This document shows, in pieces, positions 1 through 8,156 of a stretch of DNA of 34,632 bases. Under the pieces are notes generated by a model. That model had not been told where the DNA came from. It ran no database searches and saw only the letters and a list, made by a program, of their open reading frames with translations. The position numbers and the translations under genes are program-made. This DNA is from Myxococcus vastator (GTDB taxonomy: Bacteria > Myxococcota > Myxococcia > Myxococcales > Myxococcaceae). How positions within the stretch are numbered: position 1 is the stretch's first letter; every line of letters starts with the position of its first letter. The stretch is from assembly GCF_010894475.1 (NCBI RefSeq), contig NZ_JAAIYB010000034.1:1-34632 (forward strand), read 5' to 3'.

Positions 1-795
1 CCTCTCACCAGGACGGCCACCCCAGCCCCCAACCAGGTGGACCTCGTAGTCAGGTCGCACCACCACCACCGCCGTTGCGTCGACGTGAGCCAGCGTCACC
101 GTTGGCGCGTGGCCACCCGCGCGCCCCCAGTCATGCACGGCGGACAGGCCCAATGTGTAGCGTCCGTGCTCCTCGGGCTTGCCGAAGAAGAGGTGCTCCA
201 TGTCCAGGGAGAGCTCCGCCCCCATCAACCGCGCGCCCAGCACGTCCGAGGCGAAGGCTTCCGCGTAGAGCGGGCCGACGGTGCCGGTGAAGAAGCCCCC
301 GGCCGGGTGGTAGTCCGGATTCGTCCGGTTGGAGTAGCGACGGACCAGATGCCCGGAGAGGAGTCTGTGTCCCTCCAAGGCGCCGAACCAGACGCCCAGG
401 GGCGCGTCGTCCGAGCCGAACTTGAGGCCACGCACGAGCTGCCCCCAGTCCGAAAGGGAGTCCCAGTCCTCCCGCCGCACGAAGTCCGCGCCCTCACCAC
501 CACCCCACAGGCGAAAGCGCACGGGTGCGCCCACGTTCACTCCGAACTCGGGGCCGCCGTCGATGATGAGGGTGGGCTCCACCTGGATGAAGCCGGCGTC
601 ACCGCCCGCTCCCGCGCGCGGGAGCAACGCCAGCGTCGTCGCCTCCACGCGCGTCAGGGTGTGCCACCCACGCGCGGGAGGTGCCGACGATGCGGAATCT
701 GCCTCTTCCTCGGGCAAGGGAGGCTCCGAGGCCCCTCCCAGCAAGGGGACCAGGAGCAACAGCAATACGGCAGCACGACTCCGCATCCAACGCAT
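1..795 (-). CDS. Exported hypothetical protein, possible outer-membrane barrel (3' end outside window)
   Basis: The frame is open from an ATG at 795 to the window edge, giving 265 residues without a stop, so the C-terminus is missing. A GGGAG lies 6 nt before the ATG; a second in-frame ATG is at codon 4. The N-terminus MRWMRSRAAVLLLLLVPLLGG is a clear Sec signal peptide, followed by an acidic, proline-rich stretch (about residues 24-42). The mature part is rich in Gly and aromatic residues with alternating hydrophobic strands (for example VRFRLWGGGEGADFV and RYTLGLSAVHDWGRAGG), which resembles outer-membrane beta-barrel or surface proteins. No catalytic motif is visible. It is on the same strand as the kinase gene upstream at 917-2164, separated by 121 bp. 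I do not recognise a named family; export is well supported and the barrel is inference. Confidence 0.75.
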   Translation of the reverse strand, partial: MRWMRSRAAVLLLLLVPLLGGASEPPLPEEEADSASSAPPARGWHTLTRVEATTLALLPRAGAGGDAGFIQVEPTLIIDGGPEFGVNVGAPVRFRLWGGGEGADFVRREDWDSLSDWGQLVRGLKFGSDDAPLGVWFGALEGHRLLSGHLVRRYSNRTNPDYHPAGGFFTGTVGPLYAEAFASDVLGARLMGAELSLDMEHLFFGKPEEHGRYTLGLSAVHDWGRAGGHAPTVTLAHVDATAVVVVRPDYEVHLVGGWGGRPGER

Positions 796-916
796 ACACG
801 ACTCCCGTGAATGCCCCCTCCTGGGGGAAGAAATGACACGCGCCTTCCACCCCGCTCAGCGCGTCACGCCGGGCCGGTAGTGCTTCCGTTTCGGTGAAGG
901 GATTGGAGTGCCGACG

Positions 917-2164
917 TCAGGCGGCTGGTGGCGTCTTCCCGGCCCGACGCGCCCCGGGCGCCGTCGTCAGCTCATCCGAGATGTAGCTTCCCGGCCGCGT
1001 CTCGACGGTGTCCGGGTGCTCGCGCCAGTCCGCCGGGACGAAGCCGCCTTCATCGTCCACCAGGCTCAACTCTTCCAGCGCCTCGCCCGCTTCGAGGAGC
1101 GCCCGCTGGACCTCCTTCACCGCGTCCTCCGCGCCGTAGGGCCCCACCTGCGACAACTGGGCCCGAATGGCGGTCTCCAGCTCGGCCGCTGACGGGATGC
1201 GGTCCGCGGGCTTGCGGCGCAGCAGCGTGTAGAAGATGGCGCGCAGGTGCTTGGACACGCCGAAGGCCGCACGGCCGATGTCCGGGGCGCGATACACCAT
1301 GGCACACCAGATGGCGTCCTCCACATGGAGTGGCTGCCCTGTCTCCATGAGGGTGATGGAGGCGCGCAAGACGCGCTCATGCTCCGCGGGGGAGAGGCGC
1401 GACTCCGCCTCCGAAATCTTCAGGTCCGCCGGGTCGTACAGGTGCCTGCCGGTGGCGAACTCCAGCATCGTCAGCCCCAGGGAGAAGAGGTCCCCGCGCG
1501 CGTCCACGGCCTCCCCCAGCATGGCCTCCGGGGCGGCGTAGATGACATCTCCCCTGGGACGCGGCAGCGACGTGGCGATGCGGCCCGCGAGCCGGGAGAA
1601 GGCCACGCCGAAGTCCGTCAGCGCCACGGCGCCATTCGGACGCAAGCGGATGCGCGCGGGATTGATGTCGCGATTGACGATTCCGAGCGGCACGCCAGCG
1701 TCGTCCGTCCGCGTGTGCGCGTAGGCCAGGGCTCCCGCGACCTCCGCGAACACATACAGGACGAAGGCCTCCGAGAAATAGCTGCCCCGCGTCTGGGCGA
1801 TGGCCAGCAGCGTGTCCAGGCTGAAGCCCTCCACGGACTCCAGGACGGCGCACAGGCCGTACTTCATCTCGAAGAGGCCATGGACCCGGGCGATGTTGGG
1901 GTGATGGAGGAACCGCGCCAGCCGCGTCTCCTCCTCCAGCCGCGCCCGGGCGTGTGGATACATCTCCAGGAACTTCGCCTCCGGCAGGACCACACACTTG
2001 AGCAGCACCTTGGACTGGTAGCCGGAAGGGGTGCGCGGCCGAGCAAGCATGAGGCGCTCGCCATTGCGGCCCAGGCCGAGGTTCTGGAGGAACTCATACG
2101 CGGTGTCCCCATTGTAAAAGAGGACCGCGCCCTCGGGGGGCCGAGGGTCATCACCATTGGACAT
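917..2164 (-). CDS. Ser/Thr protein kinase-like protein, probable pseudokinase
   Basis: A 415-aa protein with a Hanks-type kinase fold over about residues 20-340. Visible landmarks are the glycine-rich-loop region (about 30-36), the likely ATP lysine K56 (KVLLKCVV), a C-helix acidic cluster (EEET, 77-80), DFG at 184-186, APE at 211-213 and the helix-F Asp D225. The catalytic loop is abnormal: it reads NRDINPARI (164-172) where active kinases have HRDLKPENI, so the loop lysine is Asn and the Mg-binding Asn is Arg. The activation segment is short. There is no transmembrane helix, and the acidic tail ends in a basic Pro/Ala stretch. The start chosen is the ATG at 2164, with GGAG 9 nt upstream; an in-frame TTG at 2206 has no better ribosome site. 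It lies 171 bp downstream of the kinase gene at 2336-4144, so it may have its own promoter. Kinase fold is confident; loss of activity is inferred. Confidence 0.88.
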   Translation of the reverse strand: MSNGDDPRPPEGAVLFYNGDTAYEFLQNLGLGRNGERLMLARPRTPSGYQSKVLLKCVVLPEAKFLEMYPHARARLEEETRLARFLHHPNIARVHGLFEMKYGLCAVLESVEGFSLDTLLAIAQTRGSYFSEAFVLYVFAEVAGALAYAHTRTDDAGVPLGIVNRDINPARIRLRPNGAVALTDFGVAFSRLAGRIATSLPRPRGDVIYAAPEAMLGEAVDARGDLFSLGLTMLEFATGRHLYDPADLKISEAESRLSPAEHERVLRASITLMETGQPLHVEDAIWCAMVYRAPDIGRAAFGVSKHLRAIFYTLLRRKPADRIPSAAELETAIRAQLSQVGPYGAEDAVKEVQRALLEAGEALEELSLVDDEGGFVPADWREHPDTVETRPGSYISDELTTAPGARRAGKTPPAA

Positions 2165-2335
2165 GAAGAGGGTCTCCGTGACGCCTTCGCGAGCGACGCC
2201 GCGCAAAGACAGACAGCAGGCTACCGCCCGTCGTCTCCAGAGTGAATGACGTCACGGGTCGCCACCGCCCAGCGCCCCGAATTCACTCCCAGTCCGTTGT
2301 CATTCCTGGATTGCAAACTCTCTTTACATTCGCGC

Positions 2336-4144
2336 TCATGGCCAGTGTTGCACGGGGAAGGTCGGTTCGGTGCGGTTGAAGATGACGGCTCCCGGCACCG
2401 ACCCCTCTGCCCCTTCCTCCGGTCCATTTTCCCCAATGACCAGGCACACGGGATAGGTGTTCCCGTCTGGATATTCGGCCCGGGTATAGCGGGCATAGAG
2501 ACGCCCGTCCCCCGTCCAGAGCTGGCCGTAGAGAATCGTGCCCGTGGGCATGGCACGCCACCCTTCTTCAACGACACCGCGCACGGGGCCGTCGCCGAAC
2601 ACCCCAAGCTCATCTGCGCGCCCGGGCTGTCGCAGGTCGAGGGTGACATAGACGGCGCCAGTGCCGCGCGTCGCAAAAAAACCCAGCTTCTTCATGGCCG
2701 CCCGCGCCTCGGTGGGGCACTCCGCCGAGGCGGGGCGCACCTGGGAGCTGCTCGGGCACCCGAGCTGCAAGGCCACGGCGGCGCTGGCGGCTGCGCACTT
2801 CCTGAGGAACTCCGCCCTGCTTCCTCCGGTGGAGAGGGCCTTCTTGGCCGGGGCTGCGGACGGGCTGGTGACGGTGGGGGCACGCTTCACGGCGGGACTT
2901 TCCTTCTGGACAGGGACTTGCCGGGGCGACGCTACCCCAGCGGATGAAGTGGTGGGCACAGGCGGCGCGGCACCGGCGTCCCGTGACACGCCGGCATCCA
3001 CCACGAGCGGGGACGACGGAGCGGGTGATTCGGCCAGGGCCACGGTCCCCGCGTCCCGCGTCGGACGACTCGCGGGCGCCTCTGGGGGAGCAGCGCTCAT
3101 CATGGAGAGCCCGGCGGCCAGGCCCACGGCCAACACGGCCCCGGCCAGGACGGCCCACCTTCGGGGACGCGGACGCGGCGGTACGGGCTCCTCGGCGCCT
3201 GTCGCCGGGTCGAGGCGCGGCTTCGCCGCCGGGGCATGCAGGGGCACCGTCCACTCCGGCCCCGCCTCCATGGCGAAGGCCTCCAGTCTGCGCCGCAGCA
3301 CCTCCGCCGTTGGGGGCCGATGCTCCGGCTTGCGCGCGATGAACGTCATGGCCACGTCGCTCAGCGGCCCCGGCACGCGCGGATTCAACGTCCGCGCGGG
3401 CGGCGGCATCCATCGGCCCTCGACGGGCGCCCTGAAGACGCCACTCACTGGCTCGGGCGCCGTCAACACGTCGAAGAGGCAGACGCCCAACGCGTAGATG
3501 TCGTCCGCCACCTTGAACTCATAGCGCGCGTCATGCTTGTCGCCGTTCTCGCGCAGGAACCGGAAGGCCTCCGGCGTGCGGTAGCGCCGCGTGCCGGGTG
3601 GGAGCGGCGCGTCCGTCAGGTCCTCGGCGTGGGCGTAGTCGCCCGCGCTGAAGTCGAGGATGAGCGGTTCACCATCCGCAGCGCGCACCATGATGTTGCC
3701 CAGCTTCAAGTCCCGGTGGAAGACGCCGCGCCCGTGCATGTAGTCCAGGGCCGCCGCCAGCTTCCCGAAGACGCGGGTGACCTCCTGGGCGGTGGGGTGC
3801 ATGCGCTCCACCCACTCGGCCAGGGTGTACCCCTCCACGAGGTCGAGGATGACGTAGAGCCAGCCCGTGACGAGGTCTGGCCACCGGCCGTGAGCCCGGG
3901 AGGCGATGATGTTCGGGTGCGACAGGTGGACCAGACACCCCAGCTCCCGCTTCAGCCGCGCGTCCGCCTGCTCCGCGTCGCCGCTGCTGGCGCGGTGCAT
4001 GGCCAGCTTCATCGCGAAGTGCTGGCCATTCTTCTCGACCCGGTAGACGGCGCCGTAGGTGCCCGCTCCCAGCAGTCGAATGACGCGCCACCCGTCCAGC
4101 ATCTGGCCGGGCTGGAGCTGCGCGGGGTGGTACATGGCAATCAC
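2336..4144 (-). CDS. Membrane-anchored Ser/Thr protein kinase
   Basis: A 602-aa transmembrane kinase. The N-terminal kinase domain (about 18-290) has the glycine loop GAGTYGAV (26-33), ATP lysine K46, C-helix E67, catalytic loop HRDLKLGN (143-150) with D145 and N150, a DFS variant of DFG at 164-166 that keeps the metal-binding Asp, and PE at 191-192. A single hydrophobic helix (about 330-350) follows, then a long Pro/Ser/Ala linker and a C-terminal domain of roughly 130 residues with spaced cysteines, presumably outside the cytoplasmic membrane, where it could sense a signal. The GTG at 4144 is preferred because it overlaps the TGA of the preceding DUF2381 gene (GTGA) and has GGGAGGG 8 nt upstream; an ATG three codons later (4135) is the alternative. 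The coupling suggests the exported DUF2381 protein and this receptor kinase work together. The ligand and targets cannot be read from sequence. Confidence 0.93.
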   Translation of the reverse strand: MIAMYHPAQLQPGQMLDGWRVIRLLGAGTYGAVYRVEKNGQHFAMKLAMHRASSGDAEQADARLKRELGCLVHLSHPNIIASRAHGRWPDLVTGWLYVILDLVEGYTLAEWVERMHPTAQEVTRVFGKLAAALDYMHGRGVFHRDLKLGNIMVRAADGEPLILDFSAGDYAHAEDLTDAPLPPGTRRYRTPEAFRFLRENGDKHDARYEFKVADDIYALGVCLFDVLTAPEPVSGVFRAPVEGRWMPPPARTLNPRVPGPLSDVAMTFIARKPEHRPPTAEVLRRRLEAFAMEAGPEWTVPLHAPAAKPRLDPATGAEEPVPPRPRPRRWAVLAGAVLAVGLAAGLSMMSAAPPEAPASRPTRDAGTVALAESPAPSSPLVVDAGVSRDAGAAPPVPTTSSAGVASPRQVPVQKESPAVKRAPTVTSPSAAPAKKALSTGGSRAEFLRKCAAASAAVALQLGCPSSSQVRPASAECPTEARAAMKKLGFFATRGTGAVYVTLDLRQPGRADELGVFGDGPVRGVVEEGWRAMPTGTILYGQLWTGDGRLYARYTRAEYPDGNTYPVCLVIGENGPEEGAEGSVPGAVIFNRTEPTFPVQHWP

Positions 4145-5058
4145 TTTGAAGTCCCTCCCAACATCACACGAAGAGCGAGCGTCCGCCCCCGCCCCGCGCC
4201 ATCCCCTACTTCCAGATGGAACGCTGCTCCAGCGCTCGCCGGTGGGTTCTTCACCTCGATGACGACGTGCCCCGTGTCGCCTGGAGCAATCACAGGCTGC
4301 TGCATCCTGACGGCCACCACCTCGACGCGCTCTCCACTGGAGAGACTGACCAACTCCGCCGTCGTGGCGGCCCACTGCTCCGCGCCTGTGTTCCGCACGC
4401 GAAGGAAGACCACGGACCAGGCCTCGGCGTGGAGCGCCATCCCCTTCTCATAGACCAGGCCCAGCCCGGGCTTCGTCGCAAGAACGCGCACAAGCGGATG
4501 CCCGGCCACGCCGCGTTCGTCCAGGAGCCCGGCCAGCACGAGTCCCGCGGGGCCGCTGGCCTGACAGCGAGCGTGGAGCGAACCCAGCTCAGCCTCCTTG
4601 GCGACCAGCCGCGCCCGCGCGTCCGCCAGCTCGGCCCGCAGCACCTCGATGGAGTCGCGCCGCCGGAAGACATCCACCCGGACATCCACCTCGGACGCGC
4701 TGGAGACGAGCGCGAAGACGCCCTGCGCGGGAGCGGCGTCGTCCGCGTAGCGCACGCGAAGCAGCAACCGCTCCCCGGAGCCCAGGTCCATCATGGGCTC
4801 CAGCACGAGGACTCGCTCTCCGGCATCCACGAACTGGAGGCGCTCGCGCCCTTCGACCTCGACCGTGCCACGGTCGAGGCGCGCGTCAAAGCGCAGCAGG
4901 GTGGTGGTGCCAGCGGCGATTCGAATCTCCGGCACCGGCTCGGAGGGGTTGCCGGAAAGAATGACGCGCCGCTCGACACGCTCGCGTGGGGCCGTGAGGG
5001 ATTGCGCCGGGGCGGCGAACCCCACCAGCAGGTAAAGAATGGCAACGAGTCGGGGCAA
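4141..5058 (-). CDS. DUF2381 family exported protein (Myxococcus paralogous family)
   Basis: A 305-aa exported protein matching the layout of the DUF2381 family, a set of Myxococcus paralogues of unknown function. It starts at a TTG at 5058 with GGAGAG about 7 nt upstream; the signal peptide MPRLVAILYLLVGFAAPAQS has a likely signal peptidase I site after APA (A18). It has no lipobox cysteine. The mature part is mainly beta-strand, with a central helical, heptad-like segment (SIEVLRAELADARARLVAKE) and a C-terminal beta domain (SVVFLRVRNTG, GHVVIEVKNPP) that resembles an immunoglobulin-like fold. The stop codon overlaps the GTG of the following receptor kinase, so the two are translated together. 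A role as periplasmic partner of the kinase is inference from coupling. Its leader and signal-peptide DNA recur at 7085-7236 in front of the DUF2380 gene. Confidence 0.85.
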   Translation of the reverse strand: MPRLVAILYLLVGFAAPAQSLTAPRERVERRVILSGNPSEPVPEIRIAAGTTTLLRFDARLDRGTVEVEGRERLQFVDAGERVLVLEPMMDLGSGERLLLRVRYADDAAPAQGVFALVSSASEVDVRVDVFRRRDSIEVLRAELADARARLVAKEAELGSLHARCQASGPAGLVLAGLLDERGVAGHPLVRVLATKPGLGLVYEKGMALHAEAWSVVFLRVRNTGAEQWAATTAELVSLSSGERVEVVAVRMQQPVIAPGDTGHVVIEVKNPPASAGAAFHLEVGDGAGRGRTLALRVMLGGTSK

Positions 5059-5109
5059 TGCGTGCTCTCCGGGCTCGAACCTACCAGACAGCCTCACTCG
5101 CGCTTCATG
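4958..5109. repeat. 152-bp direct repeat, copy 1 (DUF2381 leader and signal peptide)
   Basis: This segment aligns without gaps to 7085-7236 with about 8 mismatches in 152 positions by eye. It covers the minus-strand untranslated leader, the TTG start at 5058 and the first 34 or so codons (through VIL). Outside the repeat the coding sequences are unrelated. Further upstream a shorter shared block, GCGGATGCACCGCGCC at 5151-5166, matches 7271-7286 with a 7-nt change in spacing, so the homology extends weakly into the promoter region. Confidence 0.9.
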
Positions 5110-5260
5110 GTTTCCGTTGGGTGGACCGGCCCTTGGCCGCGCCACGGCGCGCGGATGCACCGCGCCGAGGCACAGGTGTTGGAAGTACCCTCCGACAGCG
5201 GCGGCTCCCTGGAATGCGCCGCGGCTCCTTCATTGACCTGACAGGTGCCGCCGCTGACGT

Positions 5261-5731
5261 TCAGGCTTCTTCGTCGGGAAGGAGCGCCCGAAGCAGCTCG
5301 TCGTCAGGATCGAGCGGGCGCCAGCCGGGAGGAGGCGGAGTCGCGCGAAGCGCTGCCCTGGCCTGCCTGACCCGCTCCTTGTGAGTATCAGGAGTATCGG
5401 CGGACCAGCAGCCGAGCGCTTTGGCCACCTGGAAACGTGTCTCGTCGTCCATCACGGCCGGCCAGCCATTGGGGAGGTTTTCGGCCAGTTCGCGCACGAG
5501 TACGTCGCGCACAAACCGTGTGACCTGCTTACGCTGCTCCGCCTCGGCGAGGAGCCCGCTCAGCACCTGAACCCCCGCGACATCGTCCCTACCAAGTTCC
5601 TCCGCGAGCTGATTCAGCGAAACGGCAGGACGGGCGGCGGCAAATCCCGTGAGTGAATCGAAACCGTGCTCACGGACTCGCTCGTACAGGCGGGCCTTCC
5701 AATTCCCCCGCCATGAACGCCCGTCGGTCAT
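5261..5731 (-). CDS. Probable immunity protein for the adjacent DUF2380 toxin
   Basis: A 156-aa soluble, mostly helical protein without signal peptide or membrane segment. The ATG at 5731 overlaps the TGA of the toxin-like gene (ATGA), so it is the immediate downstream, translationally coupled partner. The sequence is charged, with repeated helical blocks (RLYERVREHGFDSLTGFA, LNQLAEELGRDDVAGVQVL, QVTRFVRDVLVRELAENL) and an acidic C-terminus (LDPDDELLRALLPDEEA). No catalytic motif is visible. Small acidic cytoplasmic proteins encoded directly after myxobacterial polymorphic toxins are commonly their immunity partners, and this position is the main argument. It could instead be a chaperone or an unrelated regulator. 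A 202-bp gap separates it from the DUF2381 gene further along the strand. Confidence 0.7.
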   Translation of the reverse strand: MTDGRSWRGNWKARLYERVREHGFDSLTGFAAARPAVSLNQLAEELGRDDVAGVQVLSGLLAEAEQRKQVTRFVRDVLVRELAENLPNGWPAVMDDETRFQVAKALGCWSADTPDTHKERVRQARAALRATPPPPGWRPLDPDDELLRALLPDEEA

Positions 5732-7185
5732 CGGGCACTCCCCGTCGTGAACTTCATTGGGATGTCGTAGCGCTTCATACGCGATGCAGCAATGTTCAGA
5801 ACCTCATTCCGCGTCAACTGACGTCCAACTTCCACCTCAGCTTCGAGCAGGGCTTCCATGACCATCCGATTCCACTCGCCGGGCCATATGCGTCCCAGCC
5901 TCCAGTTTCCTCCACCATGAATCGCTTCATGGTGGGCCCGCTCCAGTCGGACGCAGAACTGGTCGATGTCCATGTCCCCCTTGAAGCCGCGCGCCTCAAA
6001 CCACTCGCGGTGCTCCTTCGGCAGGACGTGGTGCTTCGGCGCGTCGGACATGCCCGCGCCCGCTCTGCCCGTCACCTGCATGCCGCGCACTTCGGGGCTG
6101 TCCCCCAGCGCGTCGCGCACGCCCTTGGGCAAGTCCTGGTGCGCCTGGGCCATCATCACCTGTCCGCCGTGAATGCGGATGGCCGCGCTCACAGCCGGAA
6201 CGGAGAGGACGCCCGCCTGCACCAGCCTTCGCATCATCTCCACCCACTCCGCGGAGACGACGATTCGCGAGCCCACCATGACGCCACCCGAGTTCATGAC
6301 GAACCCCACGCCGAGCGTCGCGGGTCCGGCCGGGGGCAGCCGGGGGAGTGACAGCTTCATCGTGGAAATCATGGTGAGCGTCTCCACCACCTGCGCCGCC
6401 ACCATGAGCTTGGCGCCGTTCTCCATGGCCGCGCGGGCGCCTTGATGAATCGTGTCGAACTCGCGAGTCAGCTCCCCCATCAACCCGGGCATCGCGGTCG
6501 CCGCCACTTCGACGCGCTCCGAGTCCCCCGAGGCGAGGTCTGCCAGCGTCGGAGTCATCAGGCTTTGAACGCGAAGCAGGTCCGCGTACAGCTTCTCGAC
6601 GCTATAGGCGGGGCACTGTCGGAGCACGGCGTCAGCGAGTTGGAGGAAGTCCACCCACGTGGCGAGCAGCAGGGCTCCGAACATCGCGGCCTGGAGCCGA
6701 GGCCCCGACATGCGAAGGAGGCCCCGCTCCATGTCGGAGTCCCCCACCTGCGAAGCCACTCCCACCAACGCGGTGGCGCTCCCGAGCGTTCCTCGGAGCC
6801 AGGCCCGTTGCCTGGAGCCGTGGTCGAGGTAGCGCGTGAACACCCCATGGAGTCCCCGGCCACCGAGCGCGGGCGGACGCGACGCGAGCCGAGCGCGCGT
6901 GGCTTCGCTGCCCTCCATGGAGCGCTTCACCTCGTCAATGGCGTCGAGGACTGCCTGACGCGCCGGGGAGACCCCCTGCCTCCTCCCCCCGACAGTTCCA
7001 GAGACAGGGCCAAACCCAACCCGCGTTGCTTCGTTTCGGAGCGCCGCCCGTCGCCAAAGCCGCTGTTGCGTTTCGGGGCCTGCGAGAATGACGCGCCGCT
7101 CGACACGCTCGCGAGGGGCCGTGAGGGATTGCGCCGGGACAGCGAACCCCACCAGCAGGTAAAGAATGGCAACGAGTCGGGGCAA
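5728..7185 (-). CDS. DUF2380 polymorphic-toxin-like protein with swapped signal peptide
   Basis: A 485-aa protein starting at a TTG at 7185 (GGGAGGG about 6 nt upstream). Residues 1-34 are almost identical to the DUF2381 protein encoded at 4141-5058, including a signal peptidase I type signal (FAVPA-Q) without a lipobox. From residue 35 it is unrelated to DUF2381: a helical body with hydrophobic stretches (about 165-190 and 265-345), then a C-terminal domain that fits DUF2380. That domain has KHHVLP (H385, H386), a paired HH at 418-419, IHGGGNW (H423, N427) and a downstream Asn (N439), a His-rich arrangement like HNH/LHH nucleases. DUF2380 members in Myxococcus are mostly predicted lipoproteins, and related Sit toxins move between cells by outer-membrane exchange. 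Here the lipid attachment site is absent. It is coupled to the probable immunity gene by ATGA. Family membership is fairly sure; nuclease activity and toxicity are inferred. Confidence 0.8.
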   Translation of the reverse strand: MPRLVAILYLLVGFAVPAQSLTAPRERVERRVILAGPETQQRLWRRAALRNEATRVGFGPVSGTVGGRRQGVSPARQAVLDAIDEVKRSMEGSEATRARLASRPPALGGRGLHGVFTRYLDHGSRQRAWLRGTLGSATALVGVASQVGDSDMERGLLRMSGPRLQAAMFGALLLATWVDFLQLADAVLRQCPAYSVEKLYADLLRVQSLMTPTLADLASGDSERVEVAATAMPGLMGELTREFDTIHQGARAAMENGAKLMVAAQVVETLTMISTMKLSLPRLPPAGPATLGVGFVMNSGGVMVGSRIVVSAEWVEMMRRLVQAGVLSVPAVSAAIRIHGGQVMMAQAHQDLPKGVRDALGDSPEVRGMQVTGRAGAGMSDAPKHHVLPKEHREWFEARGFKGDMDIDQFCVRLERAHHEAIHGGGNWRLGRIWPGEWNRMVMEALLEAEVEVGRQLTRNEVLNIAASRMKRYDIPMKFTTGSAR

Positions 7186-7236
7186 TGCGCGCCCTCCCGG
7201 CTCGAACCTACCAGACAGCCTCACACACGCTTCATG
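7085..7236. repeat. 152-bp direct repeat, copy 2 (fused to the DUF2380 gene)
   Basis: Second copy of the segment at 4958-5109, about 95% identical by eye. The right boundary of the coding identity is sharp: both genes share the codons for RRVIL, and then diverge completely. It therefore donates leader, ribosome site, start codon and signal peptide to the DUF2380 gene. There are no terminal inverted repeats and no transposase, so it looks like a product of homologous or illegitimate recombination, not an insertion sequence. Confidence 0.9.
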
Positions 7237-7339
7237 GGCTTCCAATGTCTGTACCAACCATTGACATTGAGCGGATGCACCGCGCCAGGGCACGTTGGCG
7301 CGGCACGGAAGAGGGCTCCTGGAAGGACCTCTGACGCCC

Positions 7340-8143
7340 GTGGGCCCCCAAGTTCAAGCCCACGCGCCAAGAGCCTGTGGCACACTGCGCGCCATTCGAC
7401 TCCTCTTCTCCATCGTCTTCTGGGCGTTCCTGATGCTCTCCAGCGCCGTGCTCTTCGTGGGCGCCGTGCTCGTGTGGGCCGTCACGCTGCCGTTCGACCG
7501 CGACGGCCGCGTCCTGCACCTGTATTCGTGCTTCTGGGCGCAGCTCTACTTCTACGTCAACCCGCTCTGGCACCTGGAGGTCGACGGCCGCGAACACCTG
7601 CCCTGGCGGGGCCCGGCCGTGCTCGTGGCCAACCATGAGTCGCTCGGCGACATCCTGGTCCTCTTCGGCCTCTACCGCCCCTTCAAGTGGGTCTCCAAGG
7701 CATCGAACTTCAAGCTGCCGCTCATCGGCTGGAACATGCGGCTCAACCGCTACGTCCCCCTGGTGCGCGGCGACAAGGCGAGCATCATCAAAATGATGGC
7801 GGCCTGCGAATATTGGCTGGCTCGCGGCGTGCCCATCCTCATGTTCCCCGAAGGCACGCGCTCCTTCGACGGCGTCGTGAAGCCCTTCAAGGACGGTGCC
7901 TTCGCGCTGGCCCTGAAGCAGCGCTGCCCCGTCATCCCCATCGTCCTCACCGGCACCGCCCGCACCCTGCCCAAACATGGCCTGGTGCTGAAGACCGCCT
8001 CCCGCTGCCACGTCCAGGTCATGCCCCCCGTCGACCCCAGCGCCTTCACCGACGTGGCGTCCCTGCGCGAGCACGTCCGGAATCTCATCGTCTCGGAAAA
8101 AGCACGCATCGAGGCCCTGACACCCGGCACCGCCACCCCATAG
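7340..8143 (+). CDS. 1-acyl-sn-glycerol-3-phosphate acyltransferase (PlsC family)
   Basis: A lysophospholipid acyltransferase that would transfer an acyl chain to the sn-2 position of lysophosphatidic acid at the inner membrane, in phospholipid synthesis. With the GTG start at 7340 it has 267 residues: an N-terminal hydrophobic segment (about 18-50), the H(X)4D motif NHESLGD (98-104; H99 and D104), the glycerol-phosphate site FPEGTRS (169-175), and a hydrophobic block PVIPIVLTGT. The start is uncertain: GTG 7340 has GGAAGGA 12 nt upstream; a CTG at 7385 just before RAIRLLFSI or a TTG at 7295 are alternatives, and all keep the domain intact. It is divergent from the DUF2380 gene, with about 150 bp between them. 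Several paralogues of this family are usual in myxobacteria, so the exact substrate is open. Confidence 0.88.
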   Translation: MGPQVQAHAPRACGTLRAIRLLFSIVFWAFLMLSSAVLFVGAVLVWAVTLPFDRDGRVLHLYSCFWAQLYFYVNPLWHLEVDGREHLPWRGPAVLVANHESLGDILVLFGLYRPFKWVSKASNFKLPLIGWNMRLNRYVPLVRGDKASIIKMMAACEYWLARGVPILMFPEGTRSFDGVVKPFKDGAFALALKQRCPVIPIVLTGTARTLPKHGLVLKTASRCHVQVMPPVDPSAFTDVASLREHVRNLIVSEKARIEALTPGTATP

Positions 8144-8156
8144 CGCCAGCCTGAAT

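Noticed and set aside
6960-7085. Frameshift or pseudogene in the toxin-like gene near the fusion junction
   Set aside because: The frame stays open from the TTG at 7185 to the stop at 5728, although residues 35-60 look like filler sequence.
4958-7236. Pair of 152-bp repeats as ends of a mobile element
   Set aside because: No terminal inverted repeats, transposase or target duplication; both copies lie over functional starts and the DNA between them is ordinary genes.
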